A DNA stretch of 64,000 nucleotides from an uncultured Ferrovum sp. GTDB taxonomy: Bacteria; Pseudomonadota; Gammaproteobacteria; Burkholderiales; Ferrovaceae. The DNA lies in contig CAITLJ010000024.1 in assembly GCA_903893215.1 (NCBI GenBank), positions 1-64,000 of the forward strand. Direction: 5' to 3'. The notes under the pieces are model-generated. The model had not been told where the DNA came from and did no database searches. It saw only the letters and a list, made by a program, of their open reading frames with translations. This document shows, piece by piece, positions 50,947 to 59,801 of the stretch. Positions within the stretch are counted from its first letter, which is position 1. Every line of letters begins with the position of its first letter. The position numbers and the translations under genes are program-made.

Positions 50947-51609
50947 TCAGTCTGGCTCAGGGGTGGACGGGCCTGGCTGCGACCGGTCCTGCGATGGCAG
51001 GCCCGGCGTTGCCACCGGCGGCGTATCGGGTCCCACCACCCCCATGGAAATCACGTATTTGAGCGCGTTGTCCACGCTCATCCGGAGTTCCACCACCTCG
51101 CTCTTTGGCATGATCAGAAAGAACCCCGAGGTGGGGTTGGGCGTGGTCGGCACGTACACGCTGACATGTTCGCCGGGTAACACCGTACCGACTTCGCCGC
51201 CCACCACACCCGTCTGAAAGGCGATGGTCCAGCAACCGGGACGCGGATATTGCACCAGCAAGGCCTGGCGGAAGGCCTGCCCTTCACTGGAAAACAGGGT
51301 TTCGCTCACCTGTTTCACGCCGCCATAAATCGATTTCACTACGGGTATATGGACCAGCAGGTCCTCGCCAAAACCCAGCAGGCGGCGCCCGACGTAGTTG
51401 GCCGCCACCACACCGGTCAGCAGGATCACCGCCAGTGTGATCAGCAGGCCAAAGCCAGGCAGGTCGTGACCGGTCAGCGCCTGTGGTCGCAGACTGATCG
51501 GCACCAGTGCCAGCGACTGGTCGGCTGTGACCACGATGAAGCGAAGCACCCAGAAGGTGATGCCCAGTGGGATCCAGATCAACAGGCCGGCGATGAAGTA
51601 ACGACGCAT
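50947..51609 (-). CDS. DUF502 membrane protein
   Basis: Membrane protein of 220 residues with two transmembrane helices (about residues 5-28 and 53-75), then the conserved [17 protein letters not shown] and a beta-rich domain with [11 protein letters not shown] and [15 protein letters not shown]. The C-terminus is Pro/Ser-rich. The function is unknown. The start overlaps the fmdB-like stop (TGATG), so it is coupled between fmdB and aspS as in other betaproteobacteria. Confidence 0.93.
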   Translation of the reverse strand: MRRYFIAGLLIWIPLGITFWVLRFIVVTADQSLALVPISLRPQALTGHDLPGFGLLITLAVILLTGVVAANYVGRRLLGFGEDLLVHIPVVKSIYGGVKQVSETLFSSEGQAFRQALLVQYPRPGCWTIAFQTGVVGGEVGTVLPGEHVSVYVPTTPNPTSGFFLIMPKSEVVELRMSVDNALKYVISMGVVGPDTPPVATPGLPSQDRSQPGPSTPEPD

Positions 51610-52004
51610 CAGGCGTTGGACGGCGGGGATGACGTGTTGGAGGAGGACGACGCTACCGTTGCCGGCGCGCTGCCGGCCGCGGGGGTGGTCGGACCCGTGC
51701 TGGTCGGGGTGGCCGCACCGCCACCGCCGGTATCACCCGAGCCCGGACTGGCACCTGGTTTGCCGCTGTCGGCTGGGGCATCGCCTGCGCGGGCCGCTGT
51801 GGCAGGCGCGCTGGCCCCCCCGCCACCACGGAAATCGGTAACGTACCAGCCGGTGCCCTTCAACTGGAATCCGGCTGCGCTCAGCTTTTTGTGCAGCGCA
51901 GGATGCTGGCAGGCCGGACAGTTGACCGGCGCGGGATCAGAAATTTTTCGCAGCACTTCAAGTTCGTGGCCACAATCGGCGCAGCGGTATTCGTATAGAG
52001 GCAT
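51609..52004 (-). CDS. FmdB-family zinc-ribbon protein
   Basis: Small zinc-ribbon protein of 131 residues. The ribbon MPLYEYRCADCGHELE with a second CPAC pair lies in residues 1-45; KGTGWYVTDFR follows, then a long Gly/Ala/Ser/Thr tail of low complexity. ATG 52004 is the conserved N-terminus. The function is unknown; older names as a formamidase regulator are not well supported. Confidence 0.9.
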   Translation of the reverse strand: MPLYEYRCADCGHELEVLRKISDPAPVNCPACQHPALHKKLSAAGFQLKGTGWYVTDFRGGGGASAPATAARAGDAPADSGKPGASPGSGDTGGGGAATPTSTGPTTPAAGSAPATVASSSSNTSSPPSNA

Positions 52005-52145
52005 GGGTTTCAGCTCCCGATAATCGTTCAAGTATAACGGAAGACGCGTCCGGTCCCACGCGCGGCCACCCCCGGGCAGTGGCGCAAAGAACCAAAACAC
52101 CTATCCACCAGTCTAGGTGGGGGTCAACTCACGGAATTCCAGCCC

Positions 52146-54923
52146 ATGCTGCACTGCCCTGTCACTGTCCTGAAACGCACGACGGCCGCCTGCCTGGCAG
52201 GCCTTGCCTTGGTAGCAAGCACTTACTCAATGGCTGCCGCAGGTGCGCCGCCACATAGCTTGCCGGCGGGCGTCACCGCCGGCGCACGGATCGAGGGGGT
52301 GGAAGAATATCATCTGGCCAACGGCCTCACAGTGCTGCTGGCACCCGATCCGGGCAAGGCCACGATGACGGTCAATGTGACCTACCGGGTGGGATCCCGC
52401 CACGAACATTACGGCGAAACCGGCATGGCACATCTGCTCGAGCACATGTTGTTCAAGGGCACGCCCAAACATCCGGACATCACGGGCGGCCTTACCCGCC
52501 ACGGCATGCGACCGAACGGGACGACCTGGTACGACCGTACCAACTATTTCGAGACCTTTCCCGCTTCTGCCGAAAACCTGACCTGGGCGCTCGAAATGGA
52601 AGCCGACCGCATGGTCAACTCAAAGGTGGCACGCAGCGATCTCGATAGTGAAATGACTGTGGTGCGCAACGAGATGGAGCGTGGCGAGAACTCACCGGAA
52701 AGCGTACTGAGTGAGCGCACCACGTCGGCAGCGTTCGAGTGGCACAACTACGGCAAATCCACGATTGGCGCGCGCTCCGATGTGGAAGGTGTGAGCATTG
52801 ACCACCTGCAGGCATTTTATCGCACCTGGTACCAGCCGGATAACGCGGTGCTGGTGGTGGCTGGCCGCATCGACCCGGAATCTGTGCTGAAGGAAGTGGC
52901 GAGCACTTTCGGCGCTGTACCCAAACCCGGCCGGGTCTTGCCCGCCACCTATACGCTGGAGCCGGTGCAGGACGGCGAGCGTCTCGTGGTGCTGCGTCGC
53001 CCCGGCGATGTGCAGCATCTGAACGTGGTCTATCACGCCATGCCGGCAGCTTCGAAGGACTTCCCGGCGTTTCGGGTGCTGGCCGCCATCATCGGCGATA
53101 CACCTTTCGGGCGCCTGCATCGCAAGCTGACCGCCCAGGGACTGGCGACTGGCACCAGCGCCACCGCGTATGCACTCGCCGAACCCGGCATGCTGGAGGT
53201 AGCAGTTGACGTGAAGAAGGACCAGTCGCTGGCGGCCGCCGAACAGGCGGCCCTGGCCACTCTGGAGGGCTTTGCCACCGAACCGGTGACACAGGAAGAG
53301 GTGGAGCGTGCGCGTACGCGCCTGCTCACCCAGATGGATCAGACCTTTGCCGATCCCGAGCGCTTTGGTGTGGCCTTGTCCGGCGCCATTGCAGCCGGCG
53401 ACTGGCGGCTGTTCTTCCTGGAGCGCGACGAGCTGCGCAAGGTGACGTCCGCGCAAGTGCAGGCGCTGGCGGTGGCGTGGCTGAAGCCGACCAACCGCAC
53501 CCTGGGTCGCTTCATTCCTGAGGACAACAGCCCGCGCGCGCCGAAACCGGCGCTGGTGGACGTGGCCGCCCGTCTGACGGATTACCATCCGGCCGAGACC
53601 ATCGCCCAAGGCGAGCGCTTTGATCCCACCCCCGAAAATATCGAGTCACGCGCCCAGCGCAGCGTCCTGCCCGGCGGCCTCAAACTGGTGCTGTTGCCCA
53701 AGACCAACCGCGGCAGAACGGTATCGGCCCGTCTGGCCCTGCACTGGGGCACGGCGGAGTCGCTGCAGGGCCAGGCTACGGTGGGTCAGTTTGCGGCCAG
53801 CCTGATCGACAAGGGCGGTGCCGGCCTGACCCGCCAGCAGATCCGGGCACGTTTCGACCAATTGCAGGCCCGCGTGATGATTGGCGGTAGCGCCACAGGT
53901 GCGAGCGTGGCGATCGAGACCACCCATGACAACCTGCCCGCGGTGCTGGCACTGGTGACCCGGTTGCTGCGCGAACCGTCCTATCCGGACAGCGAGTTCG
54001 AACAGCAGAAGACCGAGCAGCTGGCCGGCATCGAAGAGGGCCGCAAGGAACCTCAATCGGTGGCGATGAACGCGCTGGGGGCGCACCTCAATCACTACCC
54101 CCCGGGCGACCTGCGCCACTCCACCAGCATCGAGGAAGATCTGGCAGACACCCAGGCCGTCACACTGGCTCAGGTGCGCGCCTTCCACGCAAGGTTCTTC
54201 AGCGCAGCCCATGGCGAACTTGGCGTGGTTGGCGACTTCGACGCAGATGCGGTGAAAAAGGTGGTGACTGAAGGGCTTGGCAACTGGCCCACAGCCCAAG
54301 CCTATGCCCCGGTACTGGAGGACTGGTCGGCACCGCGCCCGGCGCGACTGCTGTTGCAGACGCCCGACAAGGCCAACGCGTTTTTCTATGCGCGCGTGGC
54401 GCTGCCGGTTCGCGACGACGATGCCGATGCACCGCTGCTGACGCTGGGCAATTTCATCCTGGGAGAAGGCTTTCTCAACTCTCGGCTGGCCACGCGCATC
54501 CGCCAGAAGGAAGGTCTGAGCTACGGCGTGGGTTCGGTGCTGCATCTCAACCGCGAGGTGGCAGTGAGTGACCTGAGCGCCTACGCCATCTACGCCCCCG
54601 AAAACCGCGCCAAGCTGGAGACGGCATTTCGCGAGGAACTGGCCCGGATGCTGAGGGACGGCTTCAGCGCGGAAGAAGTGGAAGCCGCCAGACAGGCACT
54701 GCTGCAAAACCGTCGTCTGGGTCGTGCGCAGGATGGTGGCATCGCCGGCCTGCTTGCAGAGTACGCGCGCATTGGTCGCACCATGGCGTTCTCGGCGGCC
54801 AGCGATGCGCGGATTGCCTCGGCCACTGCCGACGAACTGAATGCGGCCATGCGCCGGCATCTTGATCCCGCCCAACTCACGCTGGTGTTCGCGGGCGACT
54901 TCAAGGACGCCGCAACGAAGTAA
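52146..54923 (+). CDS. Two-domain M16 zinc peptidase (pitrilysin family)
   Basis: Exported metallopeptidase of 925 residues. A signal peptide covers about residues 8-33. The first M16 domain has the inverted zinc motif HLLEH at residues 96-100 with the downstream acidic ENLTWALEMEADRM. The second M16 domain (from about residue 505) has GQFAASLIDKGG where the zinc motif would be, so it is a non-catalytic partner half. Many relatives are encoded as two adjacent genes; here they are fused. It probably degrades peptides in the periplasm. The end abuts a transposase remnant. Confidence 0.93.
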   Translation: MLHCPVTVLKRTTAACLAGLALVASTYSMAAAGAPPHSLPAGVTAGARIEGVEEYHLANGLTVLLAPDPGKATMTVNVTYRVGSRHEHYGETGMAHLLEHMLFKGTPKHPDITGGLTRHGMRPNGTTWYDRTNYFETFPASAENLTWALEMEADRMVNSKVARSDLDSEMTVVRNEMERGENSPESVLSERTTSAAFEWHNYGKSTIGARSDVEGVSIDHLQAFYRTWYQPDNAVLVVAGRIDPESVLKEVASTFGAVPKPGRVLPATYTLEPVQDGERLVVLRRPGDVQHLNVVYHAMPAASKDFPAFRVLAAIIGDTPFGRLHRKLTAQGLATGTSATAYALAEPGMLEVAVDVKKDQSLAAAEQAALATLEGFATEPVTQEEVERARTRLLTQMDQTFADPERFGVALSGAIAAGDWRLFFLERDELRKVTSAQVQALAVAWLKPTNRTLGRFIPEDNSPRAPKPALVDVAARLTDYHPAETIAQGERFDPTPENIESRAQRSVLPGGLKLVLLPKTNRGRTVSARLALHWGTAESLQGQATVGQFAASLIDKGGAGLTRQQIRARFDQLQARVMIGGSATGASVAIETTHDNLPAVLALVTRLLREPSYPDSEFEQQKTEQLAGIEEGRKEPQSVAMNALGAHLNHYPPGDLRHSTSIEEDLADTQAVTLAQVRAFHARFFSAAHGELGVVGDFDADAVKKVVTEGLGNWPTAQAYAPVLEDWSAPRPARLLLQTPDKANAFFYARVALPVRDDDADAPLLTLGNFILGEGFLNSRLATRIRQKEGLSYGVGSVLHLNREVAVSDLSAYAIYAPENRAKLETAFREELARMLRDGFSAEEVEAARQALLQNRRLGRAQDGGIAGLLAEYARIGRTMAFSAASDARIASATADELNAAMRRHLDPAQLTLVFAGDFKDAATK

Positions 54924-54964
54924 GGTGCACTGCGCGCCGATGCGGCGCATTCCATCGTGATCTC

Positions 54965-55150
54965 GGCGGGCGACCTGACTGCACCGTTCCTCCACAGGCA
55001 ATCACGGCATGCCCTGCCGCGAGAATATTTATCGCACCTACTGCATCGGCGTTGTTCGCGTACCCGCACTTGACGCATAGGAACTGCGCTTGCGTACGCC
55101 GGTTGTCGCTCGATACGTGACCGCAGCACGGACACGTTCGGCGAGACGGC
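54965..55150 (-). pseudogene. C-terminal remnant of an IS605/IS1341-type TnpB
   Basis: The minus strand encodes the zinc-ribbon end of a TnpB protein: TCPCCGHVSSDNRRTQ, then FLCVKCGYANNADAVGAINIL. The two CxxC pairs and the NADxxGAINIL tail are diagnostic. The RuvC-like catalytic N-terminal part (about 300 residues) is missing. No TnpA and no clear element ends were found. It is a dead fragment next to the M16 stop codon. Confidence 0.8.
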
Positions 55151-55268
55151 CCGTTCCACACCGCTAAGCGATACGGCTGCCTCATCAATGGCGATGCCGA
55201 GTTCTTGGCGCTCGCCATCATGGCAAAAGCCAATGAGGCTTGCCCAGACACCTACTGAGACCACCCCA

Positions 55269-55297
55269 AACCCCGCCAAGCCATGCTTGGTGGGGTT
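55269..55297. repeat. 12-bp hairpin in the remnant region
   Basis: AACCCCGCCAAG and CTTGGTGGGGTT pair (one G-U) around loop CCATG. It could be a terminator for one of the flanking transcripts or part of an insertion-element end. No T-run follows on either strand. Confidence 0.5.
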
Positions 55298-55492
55298 CTC
55301 CCTTTACGGGTTTCCGGATTCTCCGGTGGCTTCGTTCGACGAGCCACAGTGCGGACAAAGTCGAGAGATGATCTGGTGCACGACAAGCCCTGGCATTCAG
55401 TTCAGGATATTTACGGGTATGGGCGACAGCCGAAAGGGGCGAATTCTTGCGCCAGTAGCTAAATAGCCCAAGCAGCTCGCATAGCAGCCCTT

Positions 55493-55556
55493 TATAATGT
55501 CCTACTTGAATAAAATACTAAGTTATACTAGTATAGGATTTATGATGAATAGGAGG
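55493..55556 (+). promoter_or_regulatory. mazEF promoter region with operator palindrome
   Basis: A perfect 12-bp palindrome, TATACTAGTATA (55524-55535), lies 26 bases before mazE. It is preceded one helical turn upstream by another ATACTA (55515-55520). TATAAT occurs at 55493-55498. MazE antitoxins usually bind palindromes at their own promoter, so this is the likely autoregulatory site. AGGAGG (55551-55556) is the mazE ribosome-binding site. Confidence 0.55.
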
Positions 55557-55561
55557 CTACG

Positions 55562-55807
55562 ATGCTTCAGACCCTACGCAAAGCCGGTGGCTCGCTCGTG
55601 ATGACCGTACCCAAGGCTTTTATTGACCAGAACGGATTGAGCGACGGCTCACAGGTTGAACTCCACCTACTCGGCAAGAAGATGACTGTCGAAGCGCCCA
55701 CTCGCCCACGCTACAAACTGGCCGACCTGATGGCAGAAATGCCGCAGGGACTTCCGTGCGTTGAAGGTTGGGATGAAATGCCCTCGGTTGGGCTGGAGAA
55801 CGGCTGA
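55562..55807 (+). CDS. mazE: MazE/PemI-type antitoxin
   Basis: AbrB-fold antitoxin of 81 residues. The N-terminal swapped-hairpin DNA-binding domain reads LRKAGGSLVMTVPKAFIDQNGL. The C-terminal acidic tail (about residues 52-81) would bind and block MazF. The ATG is five bases after AGGAGG. The stop overlaps mazF as TGATG, the normal coupling of these pairs. Confidence 0.88.
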   Translation: MLQTLRKAGGSLVMTVPKAFIDQNGLSDGSQVELHLLGKKMTVEAPTRPRYKLADLMAEMPQGLPCVEGWDEMPSVGLENG

Positions 55808-56154
55808 TGGCGTATCTGCCGAACCGTGGCGACATCGTGCATCTCGATTTCGATCCGTCATCTGGCCGTGAAATGAAAGGCCCGCACTTCGGGCTTGTGT
55901 TGAGCGGGAAGGTCTTCAACCAGCAAGGGCTGGCGATGATTTGCCCGATTTCTCAAGGGGCCGCTGCCGCCGCTCGTACCTACGGGACGGTGGTCACGCT
56001 GATGGGGGCTGGAACCGACACGCAAGGCGCAGTGCATTGCCACCAATTGAAGTCGCTGGACTGGCGGGCGCGGAATGTGCGCCTCAAGGAAACGGTGCCG
56101 CAGCACATCGTGGATGAAGTTCAGGCCAGAATCGAAGCCATTCTGTTTGGGTAG
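55807..56154 (+). CDS. mazF: MazF/PemK-type mRNA interferase toxin
   Basis: Sequence-specific endoribonuclease toxin of 115 residues. YLPNRGDIVHLDFDPSSGREMKGPHFGLVLS is the PemK/MazF N-terminal signature with the conserved RG and the G-H region. MICPISQ and HQLKSLDWRARN follow. The protein appears intact. The cleavage site cannot be deduced. The gene ends directly before a broken 5'-nucleotidase tail, suggesting insertion into that gene. Confidence 0.9.
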   Translation: MAYLPNRGDIVHLDFDPSSGREMKGPHFGLVLSGKVFNQQGLAMICPISQGAAAAARTYGTVVTLMGAGTDTQGAVHCHQLKSLDWRARNVRLKETVPQHIVDEVQARIEAILFG

Positions 56155-56170
56155 AAGGAAATCTGGTTTA

Positions 56171-56700
56171 GGCGCTCCTGGCTTTGTCAGCGCCGTTAAC
56201 CAGCGAGTGGACGCCCACAGGCCCGACCTGAAACCCGTACCCGGCGTGGAACACCTGGTGGATGCCTATGTCGGTTTGGTCGCGCCACTGGCCAACCGCC
56301 CGGTGGGCATGCTGGGCGCAGCCATTAGCAACCAGGTCTCCGGCAGCGGTGAAGTTGCCGCAGTCGAGTTGATCGCGGATGCCCAGCTGGCGGCAACCTC
56401 GGCGCCGGCAAGACCTTGCCGATCTGCTGGAGCAACAATTTCCAGGCTGTCAGGGCAGCAGCAAGCTGCGCCTGCTGCAAGCTTCGCAGGGGTTTCATCA
56501 GCGATTGCAGGCTGACGCCACCCCCGGTCACCACGTGCGTGCGGTCTGGTTGCAGCAGGGCAGCCAGCGGCTGGACCTGGTGCGTGACGGCACAGTGGTG
56601 CAACCCGAAGCACCGGTGCGCGTGACCGTGAGCAACTTTGCCCCTGCGCTGGACCGCGGAGGCGCGCGACCTGCCAAGGGTGGTGATTCAGCCTTGAGCC
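56171..56700 (+). pseudogene. Truncated, frameshifted 5'-nucleotidase/metallophosphatase tail
   Basis: One frame gives PGVEHLVDAYVGLVAPLANRPVG and ELIADAQLAATSA, the start of the C-terminal domain of bifunctional metallophosphatase/5'-nucleotidases. After about 56405 the match jumps to another frame with LADLLEQQF, LLQASQGFHQR and PVRVTVSNF, the later part of the same domain. The NPGGIR-type segment between them is gone. The N-terminal phosphatase domain is absent, because mazF lies directly upstream. This is an internal deletion plus frameshift in an already truncated gene. Confidence 0.65.
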
Positions 56701-57959
56701 CGGTGCGGCAATGGTTGCAGCACTGCCAGCAGGGCAACGTGGTCGATCGGCTTGTGTAACAGGTCCTGCATGCCCGCAGCATGCAGGCGGGCCAGGTCAA
56801 CGCTGGCACCATCAGCGGTGATGGCAAAAATTGGCAACTCGGCTGCCGGGATCAGGTTACGGATCTGCCGCGCTGCCCCGTATCCGTCCAGTCCCGGCAT
56901 TTGCAGGTCCATCAGCACCACATCGAAAGCGTGCGGATTGGTCTTCACTGCGCTGACGGCCTGCAGGCCGTTGTTGGCGAGCGTGACCGCCACGCCCTCC
57001 AGCGCAAGCAGTTCGGACATCAGTTGACGGTTGATCTGGTGATCATCCACCACCAGACAGCGCAGGCCGGACAGCGTGGGTGCAGCGGGCTGGGCAGTAC
57101 TCCATTGTGGCTGCCGGGTCTGACTTGGCAGGTCATCAAGCAGGGCATGCAGGACTTCCGGCGCAACGGATGGATCGGGGCCGCCCGACGAACTCACCGC
57201 ATACGGCCGCTTGGCATCCTCATGCAGAGACAGCATGATGCCGGGCGATGGCATGTCGACCACCAGGCGCAACTGGCAGCGACGGCAGCCATCGTTGACG
57301 GTGATCACGTTTCGATCACCGGCGCGCCACTTCAGCAGTTGCCTGGCGGCCGCGGGCACGCCGGGTAGCGGGAAAGCGGTATCTGCAAGCAGATTGAGCG
57401 CCATCACTGCGTCATGCGACAGACCGAGCTGGTCGCCGAAATCCACTGCGGCGTAGAGGCAGCGGCCGTCCCCGCCGAACAGGGCAAGGGGAAAAGGATT
57501 GGCCGCCAGCGCGTGCTCACGCGCCATCAATTCGGTATGCAAGCGACGCAACAATGCGAGGTCGGAGCCGTCGTCCTCCAAGCCAGAGGTATGAAGCAGG
57601 GAGCGCATGCGCAACGCCGTGAGCGCCTCGTGCAAGGCCGCCCGCTCGCTACGGAAACGTTGCAACAGCAGCACCGGCGCCAGCGACAGCAGGGAAAACA
57701 GCAACGCCGCAAGTGCGCGACTTTCAGGGGACGGCTGTCCGATCTGATCGCCCAGCACCAGAAACACCCCCTCGACGAAGGCCAGCGACAGCGTGATGGC
57801 CAGCAGCCCCCCCCCCACGCCACACAGCCAGGCCGTAAGCACCACCCCGGGAAAGTAGATCAGCCATGCATACGCCTGCAACTCTTCCCAGAACATCGTC
57901 TGCAGCAGCGCGATCACCAGCGGCAGACAAACGGGCAGTAGCACGTCGCCGAACGGCAC
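56688..57959 (-). CDS. Membrane-anchored receiver protein lacking a histidine kinase core
   Basis: 423 residues from GTG 57959. Residues 5-100 hold about four transmembrane segments resembling the DUF4118 sensor module of KdpD-type kinases. Residues about 105-250 form a helical linker and a PAS-like domain. A Pro/Ser linker leads to a complete receiver (298-415) with Asp305/306, phospho-acceptor Asp351 (LMDLQMPGLDG), Thr381 and Lys403. No HisKA or HATPase domain is present. The frame is open upstream to the ssb stop with no ATG; CTG 58052 or ATC 58049 near an AGGAG are other possible starts. Confidence 0.75.
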   Translation of the reverse strand: MPFGDVLLPVCLPLVIALLQTMFWEELQAYAWLIYFPGVVLTAWLCGVGGGLLAITLSLAFVEGVFLVLGDQIGQPSPESRALAALLFSLLSLAPVLLLQRFRSERAALHEALTALRMRSLLHTSGLEDDGSDLALLRRLHTELMAREHALAANPFPLALFGGDGRCLYAAVDFGDQLGLSHDAVMALNLLADTAFPLPGVPAAARQLLKWRAGDRNVITVNDGCRRCQLRLVVDMPSPGIMLSLHEDAKRPYAVSSSGGPDPSVAPEVLHALLDDLPSQTRQPQWSTAQPAAPTLSGLRCLVVDDHQINRQLMSELLALEGVAVTLANNGLQAVSAVKTNPHAFDVVLMDLQMPGLDGYGAARQIRNLIPAAELPIFAITADGASVDLARLHAAGMQDLLHKPIDHVALLAVLQPLPHRAQG

Positions 57960-58088
57960 ACCAGCGGGGCCGCTGGACGCATCTGGACCGGCTCCAGCGG
58001 GTGCCCCCGCTTCAGCGGCCTTGGGTGGCTTGAGGAAGGAGGGCTTGATCAGAGTCTCCTGCCTGGCAGTCCGGGCTGCGTCAGGAGG

Positions 58089-58580
58089 CTAGAAGGGGAT
58101 GTCGTCTTCGAAACTTTCGATCGGCGCAGCTGGTGCCGGACGACCACCCCCGGCCGGCGCAGCCTGACGCTGAGGTGGCCGCTGGTCGAATTCCTCGTCG
58201 CCACCGCCCTGCGCGCCGCCGCGGCTCATACCACCACCGCCACCTTCCCGGCCACCGAGCATCTGCATACGGTCACCCACCACTTCGGTGGTGTATTTTT
58301 CCTGACCTTCCTTGTCGGTCCACTTGCGGGTGCGCAAGGCGCCCTCCACATACACGGCCGAGCCCTTCTTCAGGTATTGCGCAGCAATTTCCGCGGTCTT
58401 GCCGAAGAATACGATGCGGTGCCATTCCGTGGCTTCCTTGCGCTCACCGGTGGCCTTGTCCTTCCAGGTGTCGGTGGTGGCAATGCTGAAATTGGAGATT
58501 GCGCTGCCATCGGGCGAGTAACGCACTTCGGGATCGCGACCGAGGTTGCCGACGAGAATCACCTTGTTGACTGATGCCAT
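58089..58580 (-). CDS. ssb: Single-stranded DNA-binding protein
   Basis: 163 residues. The OB fold (residues 1-112) begins [22 protein letters not shown] Gly-rich linker leads to the acidic tip DDIPF that recruits repair and replication proteins. ATG 58580 is set by GGAGG eight bases upstream (58589-58593); the TTG at 58595 is not needed. The receiver gene follows in the same direction. Confidence 0.97.
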   Translation of the reverse strand: MASVNKVILVGNLGRDPEVRYSPDGSAISNFSIATTDTWKDKATGERKEATEWHRIVFFGKTAEIAAQYLKKGSAVYVEGALRTRKWTDKEGQEKYTTEVVGDRMQMLGGREGGGGGMSRGGAQGGGDEEFDQRPPQRQAAPAGGGRPAPAAPIESFEDDIPF

Positions 58581-58856
58581 GCTGCTTGCCTCCAAAATAT
58601 AGTGTGCGGTGCCGGTGGGCGCAGGCGCCTGAAGATCGGCCTGCGCGGAAGGCAGGCCGTGATCACCTTGAATTCACGATGCTACTCCTGGCGACGACGA
58701 GCGCCAGCCGGAGCAGCGGCATGCATTGTGCGTTCTGGTGAAACGGCAGTCGCCAACGTCCGGTACCGGGCGAGTACATCATCTTACCAGCTTGGGCCGG
58801 ATGACCGCCCGGGATGCGACGGCAGCATCCACGAAGTGCAGGTGCAACCGCCAGTC

Positions 58857-59777
58857 TCAGCCGCGCCGCCAGGCACCGCCATGCACGGCCACCGACGCGG
58901 CGGGGGAGCGCTGCAGATACGCCAGTGCCTGCGCGGTGTTGCCCTCGTTTCCGGGGTGGAACCAGGGGTTGAAATAGCGCGCGGCGGCCAGCAGCACACT
59001 GCCCAGTCCGGGCAGCACACCGCGCACGGCTGCGTTCCGCCACCCGGACAGAAAGCCCGGATAGACAGGCCGCCCCGGATCGGCACGGAACAGGAAATGG
59101 CTACCCTGATAGAACAACACGATCAGGATGGTCATCGCCAGCAACATGTGGAATGCGCGTTCGATGTAGCCGCCGCCCATGTTGCGGAACACCTCGTAGG
59201 CCACGGCCCGATGCTCCACCTCCTCGGCACCATGCCAGCGTAGCAGGTCAAGCATCACCGGATGGGCGTGTGCCCGGTCCAGCCCATCGGCGTTGAGCAC
59301 CCAGTTGCCGAGGTAAGCAAAGAAGTGCTCCAGCGCGGCGATCATACCCAACTGCTGACACATCCAGAAGCGCGACTTGCCGATCTTCAGCCCGAACGGC
59401 TTGTCGCCCAGATAGAGGCTGAACAAGCGGTCGATCCTTGCCGTGAACGGGCGCGTATCGATCTGGTGGGCCTGAAAGTAATGCTTAACCACCCCCTCGT
59501 GCGAGCGGGCATGGATGGCCTCCTGCCGCATGAAACCCTCAGCATCGGCGCGCACGCGCGGATCGGTGAGCAGCGGCAACACCTTGTTGTAGACACGGCA
59601 GAACCAGAGCTCGCCGGCAGGAAACATCAGGTGCAACACATTGATCACATGCGTGGCATAGGGGTCGCCTGGCAGCCAGTGCACCGGCATGGCGGTCCAG
59701 TCAAATTTGACGTGGCGCGGCAGGATCAGATGACCCCGAAGCTGCGCGCCGGGCACTATGCTTGTGTTGTCAGGCAT
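58857..59777 (-). CDS. PF10118-type metal-dependent hydrolase
   Basis: 306 residues. Two metal-binding helices are visible: RQEAIHARSHE (Glu86, His89, His93) and WHGAEEVEHRAV (His182, Glu185, Glu188, His189), a ferritin-like di-metal pattern. A hydrophobic segment at about residues 210-228 may anchor it to the membrane. The family (COG3687) has no firmly known substrate. It follows the alpha/beta hydrolase gene by 24 bases on the same strand. Confidence 0.85.
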   Translation of the reverse strand: MPDNTSIVPGAQLRGHLILPRHVKFDWTAMPVHWLPGDPYATHVINVLHLMFPAGELWFCRVYNKVLPLLTDPRVRADAEGFMRQEAIHARSHEGVVKHYFQAHQIDTRPFTARIDRLFSLYLGDKPFGLKIGKSRFWMCQQLGMIAALEHFFAYLGNWVLNADGLDRAHAHPVMLDLLRWHGAEEVEHRAVAYEVFRNMGGGYIERAFHMLLAMTILIVLFYQGSHFLFRADPGRPVYPGFLSGWRNAAVRGVLPGLGSVLLAAARYFNPWFHPGNEGNTAQALAYLQRSPAASVAVHGGAWRRG

Positions 59778-59801
59778 GAAAAGCCTCCCCTCTGCACGGT
59801 T

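Larger units (their letters stand above)
54924..55561. other. 638-base region with TnpB scrap and mazEF promoter
   Basis: Between the M16 gene and mazE lie the C-terminal TnpB fragment, a strong hairpin at 55269-55297, a plain stretch I cannot interpret (about 55300-55480), and an AT-rich promoter region. Base composition at 55480-55560 is much more AT-rich than the surroundings, a sign of acquired DNA. Confidence 0.6.
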
